Shown piece after piece: positions 50,391 to 58,266 of a stretch of DNA of 64,000 nucleotides. Each line of letters begins with the position of its first letter. Within the stretch, counting starts at the first letter, position 1. Both the position numbers and the translations under genes were made by a program. The DNA lies in the NCBI GenBank assembly GCA_900543695.1, contig UQSG01000008.1:20501-84500 (forward strand), read 5' to 3'. The notes under the pieces were generated by a model. It saw only the letters and a program-made list of their open reading frames with translations, searched no databases and was not told where the DNA came from. This stretch comes from an uncultured Clostridium sp. Lineage in GTDB: Bacteria > Bacillota > Clostridia > UBA1212 > UBA1255.

Positions 50391-50728
50391 GGATCCCAAA
50401 CAGTTTCAAGCAGGCGCAAAAACGCGTATTTCAGGACAAAAAGATCTACCATATGCGCGCAAAAGACGTTGTTGGAAGCCTGGGATCCGTCGTGACAGAA
50501 CCGGATCCTGAGACACGACGGGTATATACGGCGAACGTGCAGTATGTATCCGACAGGATGACCGCCGAAGAATACGGGCTGCGCATCGGAACCGATCTCT
50601 GCATCACAGCGTCGGATCCGCTGTGCATCCAAAAAGGTGATTATGTAGAGTTCGGGCATAACCTGTACAGAGTCACGGAAACGCCGAAATATGACAGCTA
50701 CTGTGCGTATTATGCGGCAAGGGAGTGA
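50387..50728 (+). CDS. head-tail adaptor / head closure protein (113 aa)
   Basis: A beta-barrel pattern with QYVSDRMTAEEYGLRIGTDLCI and KGDYVEFGHNLYRVTETPKY, typical of head-closure proteins of the gp16/FII type. The ATG at 50387 is preferred over GTG 50381 because of its spacing from AGGAGGG. Confidence 0.72.
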   Translation: MRIPNSFKQAQKRVFQDKKIYHMRAKDVVGSLGSVVTEPDPETRRVYTANVQYVSDRMTAEEYGLRIGTDLCITASDPLCIQKGDYVEFGHNLYRVTETPKYDSYCAYYAARE

Positions 50729-50734
50729 GGCTAT

Positions 50735-51169
50735 GTGAGCACGATCAAAAATCTGGATAGGCTGCTGGCCAAGCTGGACGCGGCAGGAACCCAGGCTGCT
50801 CCGATTATGGAAAAGGGCGTGAAGAAAGGCACGAAATTAATACAAGGCAGTGCCAAGTATCTATGCCCGGAGGATACCGGAGCTCTGCGAAACAGCATAC
50901 GCACGCGTACGGAGATCAAAGAAAATATTGTTATGGGTGATGTCTACACGAACGAAGCCTATGCTGCATATGTAGAGTTCGGCACTGGCCAGAGAGGGGA
51001 GGCGGCACCAAAAGAGTTGCCCGACGGGCTGGAACTGCACTATAAGCAGGATTGGAAGGGCATGGCACCTCAGCCCTATCTCTATCCGGCGCTGGTAGCT
51101 AATAAGGACAAGGTAATGGACGTTATCAGTAGCACCGTGAAAAGAGAGATCATTAAGGCGGTGAAGTAA
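50735..51169 (+). CDS. HK97 gp10-like tail completion protein
   Basis: 144 residues. VKKGTKLIQGSAKYLCPEDTGALRNSIRT and AYAAYVEFGTGQRG are hallmarks of the HK97-gp10 family, which joins the head connector to the tail. GTG start after GGGAGTGAGG. Confidence 0.9.
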   Translation: MSTIKNLDRLLAKLDAAGTQAAPIMEKGVKKGTKLIQGSAKYLCPEDTGALRNSIRTRTEIKENIVMGDVYTNEAYAAYVEFGTGQRGEAAPKELPDGLELHYKQDWKGMAPQPYLYPALVANKDKVMDVISSTVKREIIKAVK

Positions 51170-51170
51170 G

Positions 51171-51536
51171 ATGATTAGTCTTTCTGAGCAAATTTATGGG
51201 ATTTTAAAAACAATATCTGACGCAAAGCAGGTATCGTTTTTCTATCCCCAGTCGTGGACGGAGCTGCCGGCAGTCACATTCTACGAGCAGCAGAATCAGG
51301 AGTATGCACGTGTTGATAACGGGCACGAATATCTAACCGAGGTCGCCTATCAGATAGATATCTGGGCGAAAACGCCGGAGGACTGTCTGAGGATAGCATC
51401 TCAGGTGAACGACAAGCTGCGTGAAATCGGCCTAAAGCGTGAATTTGCGGCGGATCTGTATGACAACGGAATCCATCACAAAACAATGCGGTTCGGCGGC
51501 CTTGTGCAGCCGGACACGGAACGAATCTATCAATAA
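51171..51536 (+). CDS. tail terminator protein
   Basis: 121 residues. AVTFYEQQNQEYARVDNGHEYLTEVAYQIDIWAKTPEDC matches the gp17/minor-capsid tail-terminator group. It caps the tail tube. It begins 1 nt after the preceding stop. Confidence 0.82.
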   Translation: MISLSEQIYGILKTISDAKQVSFFYPQSWTELPAVTFYEQQNQEYARVDNGHEYLTEVAYQIDIWAKTPEDCLRIASQVNDKLREIGLKREFAADLYDNGIHHKTMRFGGLVQPDTERIYQ

Positions 51537-51554
51537 GAAAGGAAGAAGATCAAA

Positions 51555-51986
51555 ATGGCAGGACAGAGAGGATTAGGAACCACGTTCGAATTTGAAAAAT
51601 CGGGCGCGGAAGAGACGAATCTGGTGATCGGCAATCTGACCAGCATCGGCGAAGTAGGAGCGGATGCGGATGAAATTGATGTGACGACGCTGGATAGCAC
51701 CGGCGGATATCGCGAATATATCCCCGGCTTTAAGGATGCAGGAGAAATCGCACTTTCGGGCTATTTTGTCGCCGGGAAAAATCACGACAAAATTATCGAA
51801 CTGTTTGATTCCGGCGAAAACCGCACAGGAATTATTACATTTCCGACCGGCGCGACGATGACTGTGCCGTGCTTTGTGAAATCTTACAAAATTGGACCGG
51901 AAGAGGTTGACGGCGCAATCGGATTCAGCGCATCGATCCGTGTAACCGGACAGCCGGTATATGACGAGGACGGTGCGGGTGCGTAA
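51555..51986 (+). CDS. major tail tube protein
   Basis: 143 residues. The N-terminal LGTTFEFEKSG, then VGADADEIDVTTLDSTGGYREYIPGFKDAGEIALSGYF, is the signature of lambda gpV-like tube proteins. Many copies polymerise to form the tube. Overlaps the chaperone gene by one base (TAATG). Confidence 0.93.
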   Translation: MAGQRGLGTTFEFEKSGAEETNLVIGNLTSIGEVGADADEIDVTTLDSTGGYREYIPGFKDAGEIALSGYFVAGKNHDKIIELFDSGENRTGIITFPTGATMTVPCFVKSYKIGPEEVDGAIGFSASIRVTGQPVYDEDGAGA

Positions 51987-52339
51987 TGGTTACGACGTTT
52001 GAAGCCGGAGGAAAACTGTACGAGCTGCGATATTCGTTCAATGCTCTGTGCGAATTTGAGGGAAAATATGACATTGGCGTCTCGGAAGCTCTCGCAAACC
52101 GCAAGAGCTTCTATTATTTGAGGGGACTCTTGTGGTCGGGGATGCTCGCAAAGCAAAAATTGACCGTCGAACAGGTCGGCGACATCATGGACGCATATCT
52201 CCAAGATGGGCACGAACTCGGCGATCTGCTTAAGCTGCTTACGGGGGCATTGCAGGCGGCCGGTTTTTTTCGTACGTCTGGGAGCAAGAGCGGAAAGAAG
52301 GCAGCGGCACCGGAAAAGAGCGAAGAGCCAAGTCCTTGA
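51986..52339 (+). CDS. tail assembly chaperone, unshifted product (gpG-like)
   Basis: 117 residues (TTFEAGGKLYELRYSFNALCEFEGKYDIGVSEAL) matching the first tail chaperone of long-tailed phages, encoded between the tail tube and tape measure genes. A T TTT TTT slippery heptamer in frame at 52264-52270 should let some ribosomes shift -1 to make the longer G-T fusion. The non-shifted tail is Ser/Lys-rich and unstructured. Confidence 0.85.
   Translation: MVTTFEAGGKLYELRYSFNALCEFEGKYDIGVSEALANRKSFYYLRGLLWSGMLAKQKLTVEQVGDIMDAYLQDGHELGDLLKLLTGALQAAGFFRTSGSKSGKKAAAPEKSEEPSP
52264..52270 (+). promoter_or_regulatory. -1 programmed ribosomal frameshift site
   Basis: Seven Ts read as T TTT TTT in the chaperone frame (after GG). 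The -1 frame is open from here through 52659 without a stop. Position, direction and gene type fit the conserved frameshift of tail chaperones. Confidence 0.8.
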
Positions 52340-52659
52340 GGCAAAGCTACACTGAATTGCACGCTGTCGCGGTCGAATGCGGCGTTGACAGCTCTCGGTA
52401 TTGGGATATGACGCCCAGAGAGGTCAGCGCCGCCATAACCGCATACAACAAGAGGGAGGAAAAACAGTATAAGCTGCATACCGAAACGCTTGATACACTG
52501 CTGTGGATTGCCGGAAAATACAATTCGTTCGCCGTGAATGCCCCAAAAAAATATCCGTCAAAGCCCTACCTGTCTAATACGACATCGAAACGGATGGCGG
52601 ATCATGATATGGAAGCATGGGCGCGCGCGTATTGTAAAAATTATGCAGATAAATATTAA
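52270..52659 (+). CDS. tail assembly chaperone, frameshifted extension (gpT-like)
   Basis: 129 residues reached by -1 frameshift, giving a fusion of about 224 residues (95 from the first frame). The extension reads SYVWEQERKEG, then YTELHAVAVECGVDSSRYWDMTPREVSAAITAY, with the WxxTxxEV helix typical of tail chaperone T-domains. A TTG at 52336 could start it independently, but it lacks a ribosome site, so frameshifting is the better explanation. The domain recruits the tape measure protein. Confidence 0.8.
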   Translation, partial: SYVWEQERKEGSGTGKERRAKSLRQSYTELHAVAVECGVDSSRYWDMTPREVSAAITAYNKREEKQYKLHTETLDTLLWIAGKYNSFAVNAPKKYPSKPYLSNTTSKRMADHDMEAWARAYCKNYADKY

Positions 52660-52684
52660 CACATATTGTATATTATGTTATAAT
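52656..52684 (+). promoter_or_regulatory. promoter of the candidate type I toxin
   Basis: TTAACA (52656-52661), 17 bp, TATAAT (52679-52684). It starts at the stop codon of the tail chaperone. The predicted transcript begins at about 52691. Confidence 0.72.
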
Positions 52685-52709
52685 CCCAAAAGACAGGCGG
52701 CAGGTTGTT

Positions 52710-52723
52710 CCTCCGAGAGGAGG
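52710..52723 (+). promoter_or_regulatory. hairpin hiding the toxin ribosome site
   Basis: CCTCC-GAGA-GGAGG: the Shine-Dalgarno GGAGG is fully paired in a 5-bp stem with a tetraloop in the toxin leader. Confidence 0.68.
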
Positions 52724-52726
52724 GCG

Positions 52727-52798
52727 ATGCGAATGGAATACATAGCGTTAATCGTTATTTTTTCATTTTACATTGTTTTTTTGATCAAAAAGAAATAA
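52727..52798 (+). CDS. candidate type I toxin peptide (23 aa)
   Basis: From the ATG at 52727 (or 52733) the peptide is one hydrophobic helix (YIALIVIFSFYIVFLI) ending in KKK. This is the size and form of membrane-acting type I toxins and holin-like toxins. It has its own promoter, a leader hairpin that hides its ribosome site, and a predicted antisense RNA over its 3' end. No homologue is named; toxicity is inferred. Confidence 0.62.
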   Translation: MRMEYIALIVIFSFYIVFLIKKK

Positions 52799-52879
52799 CC
52801 GCACCTAGCGGTACGGCGTTTCCTCAAGCTGAAAACTTGACTATGGAACGACCGCCACTGCAATGGCAAGCCGCCTGTT
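52786..52879 (-). ncRNA. predicted antisense antitoxin RNA
   Basis: On the minus strand, TTGATT (52914-52909) and TAACAT (52891-52886) are 17 bp apart and predict a start near 52879. The stem ACCGC/GCGGT (52798-52812) followed by TTATTTCTTTTT ends it near 52786, giving about 95 nt that overlap the toxin mRNA 3' part. Both RNAs would carry ACAGGCGGC at their 5' ends (52693-52701 and the complement of 52870-52878). Confidence 0.52.
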
Positions 52880-52928
52880 GCCAGTATGTTACCACAGCTG
52901 GCGCAAAAAATCAAGCGGAGGGATGTAC

Positions 52929-53879
52929 ATGGACAATAGAGATAACGGGGGCGAGACCGAACCGAAGAAAAAGAACTGGAAGGGCATTCGATTATACGTG
53001 GTTATTTTGGGGATTGTTCTAGTGAGCTTAATAGTGGGCGGTGTGATATACAGCCGAAAAGATGCTCCTGCCGCATCGCCAAAGAGCACACAGACAAGGC
53101 TCGAAAATGAGTCATATGCAGTCGGCACTGATATTCCAGCGGGGGATTATGTGGCGTACCCAACAACAGGATTATTTCCAAAATATAAAGTTACAAAAGA
53201 TGAATATGGACTTAATATTTTAAGAGAAGAGGATATCGGAGATGTCTGGACTATAACCCTAAGAGATGGCGAATATGTCTTTTTAAGCAGTTGTTACCTT
53301 GTACCAATTAATGAAACATTATCATTTAAAGACAACGATTTTGATATGCATATTTACGACGGCAAAAGGGTGCGATTAAAAGTAGGGTATCATATTCCTG
53401 CTGGTGATTATGTTAGTGATGTGTCAATTGAAATGTATGAAAATTTATACAACGTAGATGAAATAGGGGAATTAAAAAGCGAAGTATTATATCATATGCT
53501 TAGTGATACAAATAATAACACAAGTAAGTATATTGTATACAGCGCTGTAAATGGGCAATACTGTCGCACTATTGGTGGAGGGACAGCATTTTTATCTTTA
53601 GATGAATCTAAAGATAAAGTTGAGATAAAGGGAAATGGTATGTATAAGGTAGGAGTCCATATACCTCCAGGTATTTATACTATGCAAGGTGCCTCTAAAT
53701 ATGCACCTACATCGGATTTCTTTTCATCATATGCTTTTGTGACTATATATGATAACGGAGAGGAAATTGATAAAATTGTTTTGGACGATGGAGAAACGGC
53801 GGAGGTCTGTTTAAAGCGAGGACAGATAGTATACTGGTCAAAAATTGAGATTTTAACGAGAGAAGATATTTCAAACTAA
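52929..53879 (+). CDS. membrane-anchored protein with three VGxxIPxGxY repeats
   Basis: 316 residues. A basic N-terminus (EPKKKNWKGIR) and one membrane helix (about residues 22-42) put the rest outside the cell. The outer part holds three related units: YAVGTDIPAGDYVAY, LKVGYHIPAGDYVSD and YKVGVHIPPGIYTMQ. GGAGGG precedes the ATG. Codons become AT-rich after residue 55, unlike the flanking tail genes. It is not a tail protein by form; a cargo gene acting on the lysogen's surface (for example exclusion) is possible but unproven. Confidence 0.75.
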   Translation: MDNRDNGGETEPKKKNWKGIRLYVVILGIVLVSLIVGGVIYSRKDAPAASPKSTQTRLENESYAVGTDIPAGDYVAYPTTGLFPKYKVTKDEYGLNILREEDIGDVWTITLRDGEYVFLSSCYLVPINETLSFKDNDFDMHIYDGKRVRLKVGYHIPAGDYVSDVSIEMYENLYNVDEIGELKSEVLYHMLSDTNNNTSKYIVYSAVNGQYCRTIGGGTAFLSLDESKDKVEIKGNGMYKVGVHIPPGIYTMQGASKYAPTSDFFSSYAFVTIYDNGEEIDKIVLDDGETAEVCLKRGQIVYWSKIEILTREDISN

Positions 53880-53927
53880 ATATTAGTCTGAAATAATTTT
53901 AAAATGCCTATTGATTTCTGTATCCAC

Positions 53928-53956
53928 AGCCCGTCTCTGGTTCTGGCTTTTTTTTT
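53928..53956 (+). terminator. terminator after the repeat protein
   Basis: A short AGCC/GGCT stem with a 13-nt loop is followed by nine Ts. Weak stem, strong T-run. Confidence 0.5.
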
Positions 53957-54036
53957 CGGATTTTTAGACGTTGATACCTCTGTAGTTGTACATATTGCAT
54001 AATATATTGTTTTTATTTTTGTACATTTTTCCGGTG

Positions 54037-54065
54037 TTGACACTATACATCTACAGTGGTATAAT
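54037..54065 (+). promoter_or_regulatory. promoter of the two-gene cargo unit
   Basis: TTGACA (54037-54042), 17 bp, TATAAT (54060-54065): consensus-like and independent of late transcription. Confidence 0.8.
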
Positions 54066-54120
54066 TATGTCAGACAGAGGGAAATATCCTTTGTAGATTT
54101 TAATGACAGGAGTGTTTTTT

Positions 54121-54399
54121 ATGGCGAAGGAAATTTATGGTATTGAACTTAATAATGGTGCTTTGATTGTTAAGTATGGAGATGATTATGCATATTGTTA
54201 TGATAGTGCCTATTACTGCCGTGATCAGATATTAACTGATATTGCAACGTTTCAAGCAGAAGGTGATACATCGTATTGGGATGGTAACGATCCTTCTTTG
54301 TTGGGTCTTTTTGAAGAATGTACTGCTAAAGAAATCCTTGATGTTGAGGATATATATGATTTGTTTCGGTCTTTTGATGAGGCGAAATATGATGAATGA
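54121..54399 (+). CDS. small acidic protein paired with an XRE regulator (92 aa)
   Basis: AKEIYGIELNNGALIVKYGDDYAYCYDSAYYCRDQI and a strongly acidic C-terminus (EILDVEDIYDLFRSFDEAKYDE). AGGAG lies 8 nt before the ATG. AT-rich with many T-ending codons, unlike the phage genes around it. It overlaps the XRE gene by 11 nt, as in toxin-antitoxin pairs, but I recognise no toxin fold. Confidence 0.62.
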   Translation: MAKEIYGIELNNGALIVKYGDDYAYCYDSAYYCRDQILTDIATFQAEGDTSYWDGNDPSLLGLFEECTAKEILDVEDIYDLFRSFDEAKYDE

Positions 54400-54595
54400 T
54401 CATAGCAGCGCTCTTAAGTATTATCGTTGTCGGAAGGGTATTAGTCAGCGTGAGCTTTCTGAAATTTCTGGCGTTGGTTTGAGACTGATCCAGCATTATG
54501 AACAGGGTTTTCGTGATATTTCTAGGGCTCAAGCTATGACTGTGTGCAAGCTTGCTTCTGCTCTTGATTGCACTGTCGAAGACCTTTTGGGATAG
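54389..54595 (+). CDS. XRE-family regulator of the cargo unit (68 aa)
   Basis: Helix-turn-helix LKYYRCRKGISQRELSEISGVGLRLIQHYEQG and the ending ALDCTVEDLLG. It is second in the unit driven by the TTGACA/TATAAT promoter. It probably controls that promoter. Confidence 0.78.
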   Translation: MMNDHSSALKYYRCRKGISQRELSEISGVGLRLIQHYEQGFRDISRAQAMTVCKLASALDCTVEDLLG

Positions 54596-54723
54596 CGGCC
54601 GAACAAAACGGAGTATTTCGCGGCAGGCAGAAAGACTATTACTGCCCAAGTATGATTTTTCAGGGATGAAAAGATTACTGGAAATCAAGCCGATCGAATA
54701 ACAAAAAGAACATATAACAACAC

Positions 54724-54748
54724 AGCATCCTTCGGGGTGCTTTTTTTG
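54724..54748 (+). terminator. terminator before the tape measure gene
   Basis: AGCATCC-TTCG-GGGTGCT (7 pairs, one G-U) followed by seven Ts in a row. Confidence 0.85.
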
Positions 54749-54771
54749 CGCCCAAAAAGGAGTGAATAAAA

Positions 54772-57700
54772 ATGGGGACGACAACAATTGAAACATTACA
54801 AGTACAACTGAAAGCGGACGTCGATGATCTGAGGAAGCAGATGGACGCCGCCCGGAAGTCGTTGGGAAAACTGGAACTCGGCTCGAAAGAGACGCGGGAG
54901 GAGCTTGAGAAATTGAGCAAGGCCGGAATGAGCCTCCAGAGCTCTTTCGGGGGATTGAAATCTCTCTTCGCAGGACTTGGGACCGCATACATCGGCAAAA
55001 AACTGATCGACATCGGAAAATCCTCTGTGCAGATGGCAATGGATGTCGTGGAATCGGAATCGCTGTTCAAAACGTCCATGGAAAGCATGGCAGGCGCAGC
55101 CAGGGAATGGTCTGAGCAGCTCTCCGAGTCGCTGGGGCTGAACGCCTACGAGCTGCGACAGAATCTCGGAATCATGTACAACATGACGAAATCCATGGGC
55201 ATTGCCGGAGATACGGCGTACGATCTGTCTACCAGCCTTGTGCTGCTTGCGCAGGATATGGCGTCATTCTACAACATGGACACAGAAGAGGCGTTCGTGA
55301 AGCTGCGCGCCGGTATTACCGGAGAAACGGAACCGCTCAAGGCGCTGGGCATCCTGGTGGACGAGAACACAATCAAGCAGTACGCGTACCAGAACGGTCT
55401 TGCAGAAACCGGAGAAGAGCTTACGCAGCAGCAGAAGGTTCTTGCGAGGTATTATGCAATTCTCGACCAGACCAGCACCGCGCAGGGCGACCTTGCGAGG
55501 ACGATCGAAAGCCCCGCGAACCAGTTAAGAATCTTTCAGGCGCAGCTTGAACAGACCAGAATCGAGCTCGGCATGGGGCTTCTGCCGGTACTGCAAGAGG
55601 TTATGCCGTACATGATTGCGCTTGCGCAGAAGCTGACCGAGATCATAGGCGCGTTGTTCGGCGTCGAAAAGGCGGCCAATGCGGTGTCGAGCAGCCTTGG
55701 CGGAGCGGATTACTCGTCCATATCACAGGCAACCGAAAGTGAAAATGAGCTGGGCGATGCAATTGAGGAAACCGATAAAAAACTGAAAAAATCCCTGACA
55801 GGCTTCGATGAAATTAATAAGCTTTCATCTGGAACAGAATCTCTTGCAGATCAGATGGGACTGACAGGGGAGGACCTGAGCTTTGATATCCCGACGCTGG
55901 GGGGCGATTTGGAGACGGACAGCATCTTTGACACGAACGCGCTTAATAACGCAAGAGAGACGATTGATGGAATCTTTGAGGCGGTTGGCAATCTTTCCGG
56001 AGCGCTCATCCCGATCATCGGGATCAAAGCGATAAATGGATTTTCAAATCTGACGAAATCTCTGGGCAAGATGTCTACCCCAATGAGCAAAATTTCCAAA
56101 GGCCTAATCGGCGCTGGTGGCGTAGTCGTAGGCTTTGAATCTACCCAAACGGCGGGCAAAGAACTGGCAAAAATTCTCAGCGGAGACAGCTATTCGCTCG
56201 GAACGATGGCGTGGTCGCTGGTTACGGGAACAGCTGGATCGGTCGCTGCGGGCTTGGCGATTGGCGGACCGCTGGGCGCGCTTGCCGGCGGGCTTTCATT
56301 TGTAGGCGGTGCGATCTACGGAGTCATAAAAGAATTTGACGACATGCGCAGCGAACTCGCAAACAACGCATTCATTCAAGATACGGGACTGGTTCTGTCT
56401 GACTTGGCAGAAGCGTTTGTCGGTGCTTGGCAAGAAGCGGAAACGCTTGGGGCTAAAACAGAAGAGTCCAGGAAAATCATAGAGGAGTCTACAGATCTCA
56501 TCGGAGAGTCAAGCCAAAACCTGCAGCCCTACCTCGACAAAATTATGGAATCCGGATCAGTCACAGAAGAAGAGACAACAGCCATGGAAAAGGATCTGGA
56601 TGCTATGGTGGAGGGCATGCAGAAGATCGTAGATACGCGCGTAGACAATATTTTTGACACATTTAACCATTTTGTTTCGCTTGCACGTGAGGATTTCAAC
56701 GCCGAATTATCAGCCATGCAAGCCAAATTCATGGAATTTCAGGCACTTTTCGGAGAAGTTACAGGCGAATATCGAGCCAAGATCAGCGTCCTTCTGGATA
56801 AAGCAGCAGGGGAAGGACTAAACGAAAAGGAACGGGAGGAATTGAATGATGCAATTGATAGACTTACCAATCTGAGCCTCACTGTAACAGCGGAAGAAAG
56901 CTCGTTCGACGATTTTGTGGCAGCTGCACAAGAAGGACTCAGCGTGGAATCTGTAGAAGATGCACAACGGATCCTAAATGATCTGGCAAGCAAAACGGAT
57001 GCGTATCAAAAAAGCATGACAGAGGCGTACGAAAACGCTGTCGCGGACATCAAGACACTGGAAGCGCAGAATGCCTACCTGCTCGAAATAGGAGACATCA
57101 CACAGAGCCAGCACGACTATTTTGCCAAGGCGTTTTCTGACGCCAAAGAGGAGTTAGAAGCGTCTTACGACGCATCATACTCGAAGATGCAGGATGATGT
57201 AAAAACCGTTACGGACATGATTCAGGCTGCGGCACTGCGCAATCTGTCTAATATTTCGGAGGAACTGCGCAGAGAATACAATGGCATGAATTGGTTTCAA
57301 AAACAGTGGTATGGAAGCGCAGAATCCTTTACACAGCAGGGATTAAGAGATGCCAAAGATGACTCGTTAAAACCGATAGAAGATGCTATCCAAAATTACT
57401 TAGACGCGGCTGGCATAGCTGCTGATACCTGGCTAACATCGACAGCACACGAGGCAATTAATACACATATAGGAATTGTTGGGAATTCTTATGCCGTCAA
57501 GGAAGAAATGGACGATGTGATCAGTGACATGCTTCAAGAAATCCTTGGCGTTGCTGATTACGCATCCGGCTTCGCTACTGGGGCTCTCTCCGGCTACGCC
57601 ACCGGCGGCTTCCCCGAAGACGGCCTGTTTTACGCCAATTCGCAGGAGCTCGTCGGGCGTTTCAGCGACGGCCGCACAGCTGTAGCCAATAACCTGCAGA

Positions 57701-57882
57701 TCCTCGAGGGAATCAAACAGGCCGTCCTCGAAGCGCTGCAAACTGCGGGCGGCATGGATGGCGGAAACTGGACGATTCAGGTCGTCGATACAGACGGAAA
57801 TATTAAGGCGGAGCAGATCATATCGGCAGCAGAACGGCGGAACCGCCGGGATGGCAGAACGATCCTGCCGCTGGGGGACTGA
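54772..57882 (+). CDS. tail tape measure protein
   Basis: 1036 residues. The N-terminus is helical coiled coil (VQLKADVDDLRKQMDAARKSLGKLE), then the conserved phage tape-measure core: SESLGLNAYELRQNLGIMYNMTKSMG, MDTEEAFVKLRAGITGETEPLKALGI and LARTIESPANQLRIFQAQLEQTRIELG. The middle has glycine-rich hydrophobic stretches (about residues 465-520) and the C-terminus ends in a small globular part. It sets tail length and helps DNA entry. At about 0.15 nm per residue it suggests a tail near 150 nm. AAAAGGAG site. Confidence 0.95.
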   Translation: MGTTTIETLQVQLKADVDDLRKQMDAARKSLGKLELGSKETREELEKLSKAGMSLQSSFGGLKSLFAGLGTAYIGKKLIDIGKSSVQMAMDVVESESLFKTSMESMAGAAREWSEQLSESLGLNAYELRQNLGIMYNMTKSMGIAGDTAYDLSTSLVLLAQDMASFYNMDTEEAFVKLRAGITGETEPLKALGILVDENTIKQYAYQNGLAETGEELTQQQKVLARYYAILDQTSTAQGDLARTIESPANQLRIFQAQLEQTRIELGMGLLPVLQEVMPYMIALAQKLTEIIGALFGVEKAANAVSSSLGGADYSSISQATESENELGDAIEETDKKLKKSLTGFDEINKLSSGTESLADQMGLTGEDLSFDIPTLGGDLETDSIFDTNALNNARETIDGIFEAVGNLSGALIPIIGIKAINGFSNLTKSLGKMSTPMSKISKGLIGAGGVVVGFESTQTAGKELAKILSGDSYSLGTMAWSLVTGTAGSVAAGLAIGGPLGALAGGLSFVGGAIYGVIKEFDDMRSELANNAFIQDTGLVLSDLAEAFVGAWQEAETLGAKTEESRKIIEESTDLIGESSQNLQPYLDKIMESGSVTEEETTAMEKDLDAMVEGMQKIVDTRVDNIFDTFNHFVSLAREDFNAELSAMQAKFMEFQALFGEVTGEYRAKISVLLDKAAGEGLNEKEREELNDAIDRLTNLSLTVTAEESSFDDFVAAAQEGLSVESVEDAQRILNDLASKTDAYQKSMTEAYENAVADIKTLEAQNAYLLEIGDITQSQHDYFAKAFSDAKEELEASYDASYSKMQDDVKTVTDMIQAAALRNLSNISEELRREYNGMNWFQKQWYGSAESFTQQGLRDAKDDSLKPIEDAIQNYLDAAGIAADTWLTSTAHEAINTHIGIVGNSYAVKEEMDDVISDMLQEILGVADYASGFATGALSGYATGGFPEDGLFYANSQELVGRFSDGRTAVANNLQILEGIKQAVLEALQTAGGMDGGNWTIQVVDTDGNIKAEQIISAAERRNRRDGRTILPLGD

Positions 57883-57891
57883 GGTGAAACT

Positions 57892-58266
57892 ATGGCGAAT
57901 GAATATAATCCGATCCGCAGCGTAGACGGCGCTGCGGTGAAATGTCCGTCGCTCTTCAAATGGGCGCTGGAGGACGTATCTGCCTCTGACGCCGGACGGA
58001 CAGAAGACACGGTCATGGACAAGATGCGGCTTGGACAGGTTGTGAAATTGGATCTTGCGTGGAACGGCCTCACATCAGCTGAGGCCGCTGCCGTTTTGCA
58101 GGCGTTCAATCCGGAATACATCGAGGTCTGCTATCTGGACGCCATGCAGGGAGGCTATGTTACATCAGAATTCTACGTAGGGAACCGGTCTGCGCCGCTG
58201 TATAACGCGCGGGACGGGCGCTGGCAGAACGTAGCCTTCAACATCATAGAAAGGTCGGGTGTGTGA
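57892..58266 (+). CDS. distal tail-type protein (124 aa)
   Basis: Begins NEYNPIRSVDGAAVKCPSLFKWALEDVS and has VMDKMRLGQVVKLDLAWNGLT and YVGNRSAPLYNARDGRWQNVAFNIIERS. This is the small tail protein found between tape measure and tail-tip genes in Clostridia siphophages. Likely part of the distal tail. Confidence 0.78.
   Translation: MANEYNPIRSVDGAAVKCPSLFKWALEDVSASDAGRTEDTVMDKMRLGQVVKLDLAWNGLTSAEAAAVLQAFNPEYIEVCYLDAMQGGYVTSEFYVGNRSAPLYNARDGRWQNVAFNIIERSGV

Noticed and set aside
52336..52659. Second tail chaperone as an independent gene with TTG start
   Set aside because: No ribosome site, and the frame is open upstream to a T TTT TTT slippery site, so frameshift expression explains it better.
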